64,000 nt of DNA from Eucommia ulmoides (Eukaryota; Streptophyta; Magnoliopsida; Garryales; Eucommiaceae), in contig CM028326.1 of NCBI GenBank assembly GCA_016647705.1, forward strand, positions 47,110,285 to 47,174,284, given 5' to 3'. A program made the position numbers and the translations under genes. The notes below the pieces were generated by a model. The model saw nothing but the letters and a program-made list of their open reading frames with translations. It ran no database searches and had not been told where the DNA came from. The first letter of the stretch is position 1. Every line of letters begins with the position of its first letter. Positions 34,535 through 46,055 of the stretch are shown here, in pieces.

Positions 34535-36110
34535 TGATTGTGCTCCAATTTATGCGATCTAATACCGCTAATCTAAGTTTCGTTATCCTTTTGAATAAAT
34601 TAAATTAGTATAATTGATTTGTTTAATTTATTTTTACAGATTTGAAGAATTGGATAAAAAACGCATTTTTTGGAAGCAAAATGTGCAAGAAAATGATCAA
34701 GTGGATAAAAGTCGCGGAATGCGGCACTTGAATGAAAACATATATTTACTCTTTTGGTTATAATTAATTGCATAGTTAGAATTTTGGGATGAAACAAGCT
34801 GCATATAAAACTAGACTCTCTGAGCTTTCCAACGGCTAGTCATACAGCAAAATCAGAGTTCGTATGAGAAAGATACAGACGTCCGAAGTTAACCATGTTG
34901 GTTTGTCAAATGTGGCGCGGGCCATGCACTGGGCCAAGGCCTATCACCCTTTCTTAATATTTCTTATTTCCTTCAAGGCCCGTGTGATGGCCAGCCCAAC
35001 ACCTTTCTTTTCCCAAAGCCCAATTTTCCTTCTTGTGCTATTTTAACCTTAAGCCCAAGTTGGTTTCCAAGGCCCAACACATTTTTTATTTGTTTTCTTT
35101 CCAAGGCCCAATGTTTTCTTTTCTTTTTAAGCCTAACTCCTTTTTTCTTTTTTTTTCCATAGCTCATAGCTCATCTCTCTCCTTCTTGTGCACAATAGCC
35201 GTTACACAAACCAATGCATGGCCTTAAATGGTCATTTATGACCATTTAAGTAATTCCTTTAGGAGAGGAATATTTTTCCCTTTTTTGGATTTTTTATTAA
35301 TATTTTTTTTCTTCTTTTAGAGCCGACAGGAGGGTTTTGGGAGAAGGGGAGGAGTTTTTCTTTTATATATTTTTTTTCTTTTCTTTATTTTTCTATACAT
35401 ACTGTGGGATCTTCTTGGACCATGGTTGAATATCTTGGGAAGAATAAGGCCATGGAAAACTAATCTCCTTTCAACCAGGTTTGGATTCGGGTAAGTATTT
35501 TAGCTTATGTAATATCGTATTATTAATTTAATTTCAGATTGTGTGTGAACAATTGTATGATGATGAATATTGTGTTTGAAATAGTTTTACTTGTGATTGG
35601 ATTTATTTTCAAAGTGTTCTTGTAGAGATTGTGAATTTTAGATTCAATTGCTTCTAGAACGTTAGATCTAGTACCTGTGGTCTAGATCTAACGATCATAC
35701 AATCTTATTATTGGGATTTAATTATTGATTTGGATGGTTTATGCCTAGATTGTAATTCACCTTAGATTAGAGTAACATATGAATTACATCCCGAAGATAA
35801 ATCAGGCCAAAGAATAATAAATCAAATCTTTATGAGTAATTCTGACTTGTAGTTAGGAATACTCGTTTACACAAATTTGCATTAAAAAGAAAATATGAAA
35901 CCCACATGAGTCCAAAATACGAAACCCGTAATTCCTAACCCGGTTATCTATTTGTATTTGTTTTAGATTAGTATTTTATTTTTCTTATATTAAAACCCAA
36001 AACTCAAATCAAAATTCGTTTGAGTTAAAGGAAGAAAAATAATTGAATTTAATAGTTACAAGACCGATCTTTGTGATTTGACACCCTACTTGAATACCAT
36101 ACCACATCAG
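34535..36110 (+). mobile_element. LTR inserted between gag and protease of the gypsy element
   Basis: Begins near TGATTGTGCTCCAATTTATG (34535). It contains TGAGCTTTCCAACGGCTAGT and a CAGAGTTCGTATGAGAAAGA segment, both familiar from plant gypsy LTRs, a run of AAGGCCCA/AGCCCAA words (34930-35140), and a TATA-like TTTATATATTTTTT near 35362. It ends near a CATACCACATCA at about 36109. The gag text stops before it and protease text starts right after it. No clear target duplication was found, so the limits are approximate. Confidence 0.5.
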
Positions 36111-36114
36111 TATC

Positions 36115-36730
36115 ATGGTGCTATTTAAGGGTATTATTTTTGAGCAATCAAATACCTCAAGAGAAAAAGGAAAGTCCATGAATCAAGTTACAGTAAACCT
36201 AGTCAGGAGGACACCAAGTCGAAAAAGTAAAAAAAAAATGACGAAGAATGGGGAGGGTCAGATAAGCATCCCAAAAGGCAAAGATACCTCTTTGTTATAT
36301 CGGCTTCACCCATTTAATGCAAGATTAAGAATGATACTCATGTCGTGATTCTAAAAATCACTAATTACAACATCGGGAGAGTGTTGATTAACAATAGAAG
36401 CTCGATAGAGATAATCTACCTTGAAACCTTCAACAAAATGGCAACTAGTCCTGGCAAGATAAAACCCATCATGATACCCATGTTCAATTTTGGGGGTGGG
36501 AATATTAGGGCAGTAGGGTGGATCGCATTACAGCTCATAGTAGGAACCAAGCCTCGATATGCTACACTGTACACGGGTTTATGGTGGTGGATTATTGTTC
36601 TTCTCACAATGCAATAATTGGAAAACTTTGCTTAAATGAACTAAAGGAAATCACATGGACTTACCACCTTACCGTGAAGTTTACTAACAAGAATTGGGTC
36701 AGAGAAGTGAGTGAAAGCTAAAGCATTTCC
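36115..36730 (+). pseudogene. Gypsy aspartic protease remnant
   Basis: Frames at 36340-36720 read ITNYNIGRVLINNRSSIEII, FNKMATSPGKIKPIMIP and HNAIIGKLCLNELKEITWTY, matching the retropepsin-like domain of plant gypsy pol (VLIDNGSS..., YNAIIGRP.LNEL.A..STYHL). The catalytic Asp of the D-S/T/N-G motif is lost (INNRSS), so the protease would be inactive. A stop breaks the frame near 36343. Confidence 0.75.
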
Positions 36731-36829
36731 AGGATATGCTTCATGATTGAGATGGAAATTCCCTAATAGAAACTATGGGCACTGAAAGATGATATAGATT
36801 TCTTCCCTGGGGTTATGGTTGAGTTCTCG

Positions 36830-37650
36830 AGGAAAGGTTACATCATCGACACGAGAATTGAACAACTAAACCATGTCCGACCACGTCCCGTTGATGATCT
36901 AATCTTTGTTAAGATTGATTCAACGATCGAAAAATGAACAATATAGATTGGTTCAACCTTACATTGGGATTTGAAGCAGACTATCATTGACTGGCTCCAA
37001 GAAAACAATGTTGTGTTTGCTTCATCACATAAAAAAAAAATTAGGGATAGATTTGCGAATCTTGATACACTGTCTCTAGACTGATCCCCACTATCCTCCT
37101 ATTCATCAAAAAATGAGAAAATTTGGCCCCTAAAAATAGAAGATTATAAAGGAATGAAACTACTTGACACAAATACAATTGAGGATATTAATTTTCCTCT
37201 TTGTCCTGCCAACGTGGTTTTAATGAAGAAGAAACTGGAAAATGGAGAATGTATCATTGACCTTAATATAGCATCCCAGAGGATTATTTTCCTCTTACTA
37301 AGATCGATATCACATTGGATTCAACTAATGGGTTTGAAATACTAAGCTTTTTGGATGTACCATAGGTTAGTGAACAAGATGTTTTACGAGATACTGGGAA
37401 AAACAATTAAGGTATACATAGGCAGTAGGCTTGTGAAGAGAAAAATAGCAACTGACCACCTTGATGATTTACAAGAGTGTTTTAACCTTTTAAGGTAGTA
37501 GAAGATGAAACTCAACCCGAGCAAATGAATCTTCAACATTGACGTAGGGACATTCCTCTACCATATGGTAATGAAAAGAGGGATTGAATCCAGGTTGATA
37601 AAATCAAGACAATCCAAGATGTGGTTTCCTAGAGGTTAATACAAGAGGTC
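36830..37650 (+). pseudogene. Gypsy reverse transcriptase remnant
   Basis: From about 37150 it reads LLDTNTIEDINFPLCPANVV, LMKKKLENGECIIDLNIASQ, then (after a shift) DYFPLTKIDITLDSTNGFEI, covering the fingers of a Ty3/gypsy RT. Further on, KMFYEILGKTIKVYIGSRLV and KMKLNPSK cover the palm. The catalytic YIDD box is YIGS (37413-37424), so both catalytic aspartates are gone. Numerous stops. The thumb and connection continue faintly to about 38100. Confidence 0.82.
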
Positions 37651-38224
37651 CAATGTCTCACTAGACAAATAGCAGTGTTGAATTGATTTATCTCCTAGGC
37701 ATCCAATAATTGTCTTTCGTTCTTTAAGGCACTCTGAGAAAACAAAACCTTGGAATGGAATAATGAATATGAATAGTCACTTCAAGATTTGAAGAGGCAC
37801 ATCTTATCTACAACCCAAATAATCCGAACCTTGGGTTAGAAATATTCGTTTACCTATTGCTTATTCAATGTTTGTCAACTCGACCTTGGTGACGGATGAG
37901 GTCAGAATCGAAAGACCACTCCACTATATTATCCATGCAATGACTAGTGTATAAACCTAGTACCCAAACTTAGAATTAATTGCTTATGCATTAATAATGT
38001 CTTCTAGGAAACTATAACTCTATTTCCAAGCCAACCCAATAGTGGTTCTGATAAACCAACCATTGAGGGTCATTCTGCACCATCCTGAAACATCAAGTAG
38101 ATTTTTTGAAATGGTTGATTGAGTATTGACTAAGGAAAATGATAAAAGATCAGTCCTTAGCTGACTTAACCTTTTCCAAGGAGAAAATATTGAATAGTGA
38201 AGCTATATTCGATAAGAGGATTAG

Positions 38225-38645
38225 CTAAGAATATTTTTTGGACACCATTTGGGGATGGATAATCCAATAAGGACAGCTCGGGGATCAGTTGGTTATTTGA
38301 ACACCCAAAGTAGAAATACTCGAGTACACCCTTAGGATTGGATTCAAAGCAACAAAAAACAAAACTAAGTATAGAGCTTTGATTTTCTTATTGAGGATGT
38401 CAAGTGAACTTGGAGCTACCAAGCTACTAGTATTATGTGATTCTCTTATAGTGGTCAATCAGATAAATGAAGAATATGTGACCAAAGAGAAACATATGAT
38501 GCAAATACACAAGCCCAATTTTTTCTTTTTTAAATTTAATGTCTAGAAGATCCCAAGAGAGGAAAACAAGTATGTGAACTAACTAGAAAACTTCACCTCG
38601 ACGTGTGAATCTAAAGGCTTGAGCTCGATAATAGTCGAGTATTTG
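38225..38645 (+). pseudogene. Gypsy RNase H remnant
   Basis: Reads ILEYTLRIGFKATKNKTKYR, ALIFLLRMSSELGATKLLVL and CDSLIVVNQINEEYVTKEKH, the pattern of the RVT_3-type RNase H of plant gypsy elements (YALR..F.ASNNEAEYEAL..GL, SDSQLVVNQV.GEY). The Glu of NEAEYEAL is replaced (NKTKYRAL). The text stops at about 38645, exactly where the next LTR begins. Confidence 0.8.
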
Positions 38646-39318
38646 TGTAGACACCGCATTTTTCCCACCCAGTCAATGTTGAATCAAGTATGAAATATAC
38701 AAAAATATGACAAAAACACAAAAATATTGAATTTGACAAAATACAGCTAAGTAAAAGTTTCGAGTCAAAATCAAAATTCCCATGATTTAAGGAGGTCTAA
38801 AATGAATTTACTGAGGTTTGATTTTCATCAAATCATATTTAGTATAGATAAATATTAGTCACTACCCTTAAATCATAGGACATTTCAAACAATTAACTCG
38901 GTTACCCCACCCTGACTTTGAAACATTTATTTTTCACTGAATCTTGTCAAATTTAACACCAAAAACAATTCTTTCTCTAGTGCATATCACATAACACACT
39001 ACCAATACACCTTAATACAAGGCTTGAGAAGGTCATGACAAAGCCCTAAGTCACAAGGTGATTTAAGGTTCGGGCTTGACTTGGATTTTCACCGAATCCA
39101 AGTAGTTTGGACAAACCACCCTAGGCCCAAGAAATCAAGGAGCCCAACCATCATTTAAGGCCCACAAACAAAGACTTATAATGACCAAGGAGCCTTCCTA
39201 GAAGTTTCCTACCAAGTAGCAAAGAAAGGGGACAAGACACATAGGGTACAACCAATCGTTATCGAAACTAAACGATTCGATTCGCCACCTAAGTAAGGCA
39301 TTCAATGAGCATTGAATG

Positions 39319-41010
39319 TGGTGGCCACAAATAAAGCACTGCCACTTTCACCGCAAGCATATGGATCAAGTTTTAGTATAGTAGACCTTTCGATCGGGTA
39401 TCCTATCCACAAGGATTGGTTGAGATTACTATCGAGTATCGCGATTTTCATAACCTAATTTTATCTAGGCGCTAAAAATGGAATTTAATTTAATACTAAT
39501 ACTAAACTAAAATACTAATTAAGTTAACTATACTATAAATACTAATTTAAGATTGTTCAGGGGAGTAGATTACCTAGGGATTAACTTTATTTACTTCAAT
39601 GCGTTTGATTTCATTTTAGTTAACATTAACGGCATTCGGCGTATCAGACAATCTCGGTTCGTAAACTCCCTTGCCATCTATTCCGAGTGTAAGACGGGGG
39701 AATACGTGGCTTCGTGTCAACACCGAAGTCCCCCTCAACGTCTTAACGACTCCAGGTCACGTGAGTCTCGCCTCAACGTCTTAATGACTCCAGGTCACGT
39801 GAGTCTCGCCCCAACGTCATTGATTGCACACTTTCTAACGCCCTCCCGGGTCGTTAGATTGTTGTGTAGTGTTAACCCTAGTCCGAATCCGGGGTTACCC
39901 CTCCCGAGTGTCAAACCCCATATTCTCAATTTATCTAAACTAGCATATAATCATAGAAAACACAGAAACACAATCAACATACGAAGAACAACCAAGAACG
40001 AAGCACAAATTCAACAAAAACTATATTTTCATAAATAATACGTTAATCCCTATTACAATCCATGTTTAACTCATGGACCTAACCATTTATACAATGTAAA
40101 ATGAGCTAAACATGCTCAAAAACTACCAAAATGAAGAAAACAAAGAGAAGAAACGAGCGACTTAGCCGATATCCAAAGATTTGTTGCTAGAACCGTCCAC
40201 CGATCGCTTTCCTCTTCATCCTCCACCTCGGGTTGAGAGATATCCCTTAAAAAATCCCTAATCCTACTCCTAAAATATGGCCTAAGGCCTTAAGGGCTAA
40301 AGAAGAGGAAAGACAAGAGGAGAGAAGGGCTTATATAGGCCAAAATATATCTTCAAAATATCTATTCTGCGTAGAGGATTTTGCCTAAGCGAAGTTAGGT
40401 CGGTTAACTTTCTGTCGGAATTTTGCCTTGACCTAGGCAAATTTAGGTCAGTTAACTTTCTACTGGAAGTTCTCCTAGGCGAAGAAAACTTCGCCTAGGC
40501 GAAGTTACTGCAAGTTTGCAATTTTGTTTTGATTGTAACTTATTCATCCGAACTCCGATTGAGGTGATTCAAAAACCTATGGAAATCTAAGAAAATGATA
40601 TACAACTTACATGTTTTGAGTGTTTCCAAAATTGGATTTCATGATAGTACAAAATAGCCTTGAAGTTACAGCACCTGTACCGGCTTTACAGGTTTAGTGA
40701 CCGCCTAAACGAAAAAGTAGGCGGTGGACATAGAAATGTTCTCAGCATTTTCATAGCCTAGGTGGAGGTATGGATGCCTAGGTGGTGGGATTTTTTCACA
40801 ATGTTGCCTCCTTGCTCATTTATCCACCGTAACTTCGTCCGCTTTGGTTCGATCACATCGTTTTCGCTCTGATTTCATACCTTTTCACCCCACGCACCTA
40901 TTTTAATACAAAAAGAATAAAAACATATTAAAACATATAAAAATAACTATAAACTTACTCGAAAATTAATAAATTTGGATTGGAAATACGTAGGTAATTT
41001 ACACCTATCA
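39319..41010 (-). repeat. 3' LTR of the LARD-like element
   Basis: 1692 bp, TG...CA ends. It holds repeated CCTAGGCGAAG words at about 40380-40505, including the perfect 16-nt palindrome CTTCGCCTAGGCGAAG (40489-40504). The open frame at 39553-40038 has a near-copy in the other LTR, but the frames break differently, so it is not taken as a gene. Confidence 0.9.
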
Positions 41011-42850
41011 AATACCCCCAAACTCAGAATTTTGCTAGTCCTCAAGCAAAACACCCACACAATATGAGAAAGTATACAAACTAATTACGAAATTAAAAAC
41101 TACAGACAAAAAATATTAAAAACAAAAATGTGTAAGCTTTGATTATCATCTACCAGCCGAAAGATTTTTCCCTCATCGGTCCCCAATCCTATCAAGTTCA
41201 AGCATAAATCACACCATTTGATGTTCTAGAATTTTAATATTAAAAAATAGTAGGCTCCATTCTAGATCTTGTTTAAGTGTGTGTGTGTGATTAAACTCAA
41301 CTATACTACTATCCATTGATTAGATGGGATTATCCCTAAATAAAGATCATGACTAAAACCTTTAAGGTATAGGGAATCCATACGCCTAACCTAGGATCTA
41401 TTCTTCACTAATTTAGGCTCGGAGGTTCATGAAGATCAGTAGGGCTTGGTTCGATTTTGGGAAAATGGCCAAGGGTATTTTGGAATAGAAAACAGGTTAA
41501 CGTCATGAACTTAATGTTACCCGAGGCACATCGCTTGGCACACTCACACTTGAAACCCTATAGTTATAATTGAAACAACCCCAAACATACATTTAAGAAC
41601 GTCGTACTCACTTGTAATGTCAAAAAGAATTGATTTTTTATTTTTTTTTAAACACACCCCCAAACTCATTCGAATTTCTACAATTTTAAGAGTGTGCAAA
41701 AATGATTAAGTAACACACCCCAAAACGTATTCGAATTCTTACAACTTTAGGAATGTGCAAAAATATATGAACGACAAAGGACAAGTGAGTATTCGAATAC
41801 CGAACCAATTAGAATTTCGGCCTAAACCCAACCGCTCACATCAAGTAGTGAAATGCTAACTTGATTCACTCAAATTGTGCCTTCAGTTTAGCGATAAAGG
41901 TTTAGAAAAAGTTCAATCGGCTAGGGTATTTGTTAAGTGTTCAGAATTGAAATGACTTTTAGGCTTCGACAAGGTAACGAAAGGTAATGATTTATCAGGG
42001 TAAGCTTAAAAGCCTCAAGCGATCAAATGGATGCCTAATCATATCTTTTAAACAACCTCGCCTAGGATTTCGCCTCGAATTTCTCCCAAATCAAGTTCTA
42101 GAATCCCTATTGTCATGAAATTGATTGACGGATAATCGGTTCCAAATCAATAAGATAGTGCTATATTGAGTTTACGAGCTTTTGTATTTAGGGTCTACAA
42201 TAACTTTTACTAAGACGATACGTTAAGCACACAGAACACACATGAATGAGCGTTTCGCTCGACCTCAAAACAATCAGGGGACAAAGTTATCATCGGGTAA
42301 AGGCCCAGATAACGTCAAAACTCAGCACAAAACAACAACTAAACTAAACAAACTAATCCTAAACAAGCATACAGACGATAAAAACAGTAAAATTTAACTA
42401 AAAACATAAACACATACTAAAACATACTACACATCACCACCAACTCAACACAAGTGATGTCCAAAATGAGCCGTCAACGATCCCAATGACAGTATATAGT
42501 ATGATATTGAAGACGGGGGTTTACAACACATACCTGGGAGGCGAGAGGATCTCGCCTCTGACTCAAATTGACAGAGATGTATCTAACTTATTTGTGACCC
42601 TGGGTTGCTTCCCAAGAAGCGCTTGGTCTAATGTCCTCGGCCCGACACATGCCCTCAAGACTGGCGAGATATTCAATGATCGAACCGCGAGAGCACCTGT
42701 TGATCTAACATCTTCAAGCATCCTGCCGGAAACAAAAACAAAACTACAAATGAAAATAATATACAAAAATGCCTAGATTAAAATCAAGTTATTTACTCCC
42801 AATATCGATAGCAATCAATAAGACAATCCCCAGCAACGGCGCCAAAAACT
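41011..42850 (-). other. Interior of the LARD-like element, non-coding
   Basis: No gag-pol. It contains a ~61-bp tandem duplication (ACACACCCC... at 41652 and 41712, each followed by TTCGAATT and GTGTGCAAAAAT-like text). The 5'-proximal part (about 42560-42730, minus) has TGGGTTGCTTCCCAAGAAGC next to GCGCTTGGTCTAATGTC; I have seen this wording near the 5' end of plant gypsy elements, and it is the likely packaging/leader area. Confidence 0.7.
42827..42844 (-). other. Primer-binding site of the LARD-like element
   Basis: TGGCGCCGTTGCTGGGGA on minus, six bases inside the 5' LTR end. It matches the common plant gypsy wording TGGCGCCGTTGCCGGGGA. Confidence 0.8.
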
Positions 42851-44454
42851 TGGTGGTCGCAAAAAAAGCGCTGCCACTTTCACCGCAAGCGTACGGATCA
42901 AGTTTTAGTATAGTGGACCTTTCGGTCGAGTATCCTATCGACAGGGATTGGTTGAGATTACTATCGAGTATCGCAATTGTCATAACCTAATTTTATCTAG
43001 GCGCTAAAAATGGAATTTAATTTAATACTAATACTAAACTAAAATACTAATTAAGTTAACTATACTATAAATACTAATTTAAGATTGTTCAGGAGAGTAG
43101 ATTGCCTAGGGATTAACTTTATTTACTTAAATGTGTTTGATTTCGTTTTAGTTAACATTAACGGCGTTTGGCGTATCCGACAATCTCAGTTTGTAAACTC
43201 TCTCACCACCTCTTCCGAGTGTAAGACGGGGGAATACGTGACTTCGTGTCAACGCCGAAGTCCCCCTCAACATCTTAACGACTCTAGGTCACGTGAGTCT
43301 CGCCCCAACGTCATCGATTGCACACTTTCTAACGCCCTCCCAGGTCGTTAGATTGTCGTGTTGTGTTAACCCTAGTCCGAATCCGGGGTTACCTCTCCCG
43401 AGTGTCAAACCCCATATTCTTAATATATCTAAACTAGCATATAATCCTAGAAAACAAGGCAACAGAATCAACATACGAAGAACAACCAAGAACGAAACAC
43501 AAATTCAACCAAAACTATATTTTCATAAATAATACGTTAATCCCTATTACAATCTATGTTTAACTCATGGACCTAACCATTTATCCAATGTAAAATAAGC
43601 TAAAAATGCTCAACAACTACCAAAATAAAGAAAACAAAGAGAAGAAACGAGAAACTTAGCCGATATCCGAAGATTTGCCGCTAGAACCGTCCACCGATCG
43701 CTTCCCTCTTCATCCTCCACCTCGGGTTGAGATATCTCCCTAAAAAAATCCCTAATAATACTCCTAAAATATGGACTAAGGCCTTAAGGAAGAAGAGGGA
43801 AGATAGAAGGAGAGAAGGGCTTAAATAGGCCAAAAAATATCTCCAAAATATCTATTCTGAACAGAGGATTTTGCCTAGGCAAAGTTAGGTCGGTTAACTT
43901 TCTGCCGAAAGTTTACCTAGGCGAAGAAAACTTTGCCTAGGCTAAGTTACTGGAAGTTTGCAATTTTGTTTTGACTGTAGATTCTTCATCTGAACTCCAA
44001 TTAAGGTAATTCAAAAACCTATGGAAATATAAGAAAAATATATACAACTTCCATGTTTTGAGTGTTTCCAAAATCGGATTTCATGATAGTCCAAAATAGC
44101 CTTGAAGTTACAGCACCTGTACCGGCTTTGCAGGTTTGGTGACCGCCTAAGCGAAGAAGTAGGCGATGGACTTGGAAATATTCTTAGCATATTCATAGCC
44201 TAGGTGGAAGTCTGGACACCTAGGTGGTGGGATTCTTTCACAATGTTGCCTCCTTACTTATTTATCCATCGTAACTTCGTTCGCTTTGGTTCAATCACAT
44301 TGTTTTCGCTCTGATTTCATACCTTTTCACCCAACGCACTTATTTTAATAAAAAAATAAAAAAAGGCATATTAAAACATATAAAAAATAACTATAAACGT
44401 ACTCGAAAACTAACAAATTCGGATTGGAAATACGTAGGTAATTTACACCTATCA
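42851..44454 (-). repeat. 5' LTR of the LARD-like element
   Basis: 1604 bp, parallel to 39319-41010 throughout: GCGCTGCCACTTTCACCGCA near its left side, GTAAGACGGGGGAATACGTG in the middle and GTAGGTAATTTACACCTATC at its end. It lacks part of the CCTAGGC block present in the other LTR (about 43865-43950). Confidence 0.9.
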
Positions 44455-46011
44455 GAATGCCTATCCCATAAAAGCATTAAATACTTGGGATGACATGTCA
44501 AGAATACATTCGTGGTATCTAGATATTTAAAGCAAGATATCTTAGAAATCAATTAAAAGCCTTGAATCGTGACAACCCGTTACTGAAACCAAACTGGATG
44601 AGTAACCTCCATGCAATGCATTTAATACACATCCCATCAAGAATTAAATTATTGGGATGAAATGGAATGGATAGGTTCAAAGGATCTGAATATTTTGAAT
44701 ATTTTCACAAAAATATCTAAGGGTAATTAGGCAACTTGGAAACCAACCAACGGTTACAAGAAAAGTTCACCCGATTCCATCCGAAATAAATCAAATGTGT
44801 GGCCTCCAAGTTATGGGTCATCAATTTGCATTTAATTCAAAGTGACACCTAAGGACTAGATGTAATGCACCTTGGGAGCATTTATGACGATCAAACCGAA
44901 ATAGTGAATCTAACCGATATTTAGCCCCTACATTGAACCGGATCCATCCAATCAAGTCATAAATGCACCCATGTGCAAGGAACCTCATTGGTGGGGAGGT
45001 AATAATTTGAAATGATTGGTAATGATTACCAAATCTTTGAAAAGATTTGGTAATAATTAACAAATCTTTGGGACTCTAGCATTCTCTCCTAAATTCTTTC
45101 CAAGCTAAATCAAACCAAGACAAGATAGCAAGTCCCCTAGGCCAAACATCCTCTAAGGAAGAGGCTAGATTGACCTAAGCATTACCCAATGCGTAGGCCC
45201 CCAGCCTATAAATAGGGGTGTTGGGGTTCTCATTTTTTTAAAGTCTTGAATTCCTAGCTTTTCTCTCTAAACTCGAGCAACTCTCTCGGGTCATAGGCCT
45301 CTCAAGTGGATTTCTCAAAAAATATGCCGTTATTCTTTCAACATCTAGTCGTGGAAGGAGTTCTTGAAGTTCTTAGAACAAGAACTTCAAGGATCGATAA
45401 TTAACGATCAACAACGAGCCAAGGAGAAACGAAAGTTAGCTACCTAGGTATGACTACATCCCCTAAGTAAGTTGTTGTTCTTGGGTTCTTGTCTAGGAAA
45501 TCAAAGAACCGTGACCACCGATTAACCACTAGCCAACCACTGCTCAAGGAGAAAGGGGTTAATACTTAAGGAAGACCACATCCCCTAAGTAGGTATGTTT
45601 CTATCAAAAAACCCTATGATTCTTGGTTGATTTTGTGTATATTGATTTCTATATAGTAGGATCATGTAAATAATACACTTACTTTTCATGTTCATAACAC
45701 ATCAAATCCATAAAAGAATCAAACAAACCCTAAAAACAACCTAACAAACTTTTGATTTTGTCAAGAACATCAAGTAAACACCTAATCTTAAATATAACAA
45801 CCAAATTAGGGTTAAATCATACAAAAATCATTCCAAGAATCTCAAGAGAATTCAAAAACATACCAAGACATTCGAAAACATCAAATCATCCAACCATGTG
45901 GTAAAAACAAGCGAAGATTTGAACAAAACGAGAATTCACACCATGAGTTATACATAGTTTATACGATACCCCCAAAGAACATTGTATTTATTTTCCTTTT
46001 TTAGCTAAACA

Positions 46012-46055
46012 AAACACACACACACACACACACATACACACACACATATATATAC
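46012..46055. repeat. (CA)n-(TA)n microsatellite
   Basis: Alternating CA run passing into TA, within the large solo LTR. Confidence 0.93.

Larger units (their letters stand above)
39319..44454 (-). mobile_element. Complete non-autonomous LTR retrotransposon (LARD-like)
   Basis: Two similar LTRs (39319-41010 and 42851-44454, TGGTGG...CCTATCA in plus coordinates) flank a 1.84-kb interior with no coding. GAATG lies on both sides exactly (39314-39318 and 44455-44459). On minus, the primer-binding site TGGCGCCGTTGCTGGGGA (42827-42844) follows the 5' LTR, and the polypurine tract TGAGTTTGGGGGTATT (41011-41026) precedes the 3' LTR, so the element is oriented minus. It has everything needed in cis but no gag or pol, so mobilisation would require a Ty3/gypsy partner. 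The LTRs differ by many substitutions and small indels, indicating an old insertion. Confidence 0.93.

Noticed and set aside
39553..40038. 161-aa frame in the LARD LTR, with a partial copy at 43085-43532
   Set aside because: Similarity reflects the LTR pair; the two copies break frame differently and the third LTR copy near 48900 does not keep it.
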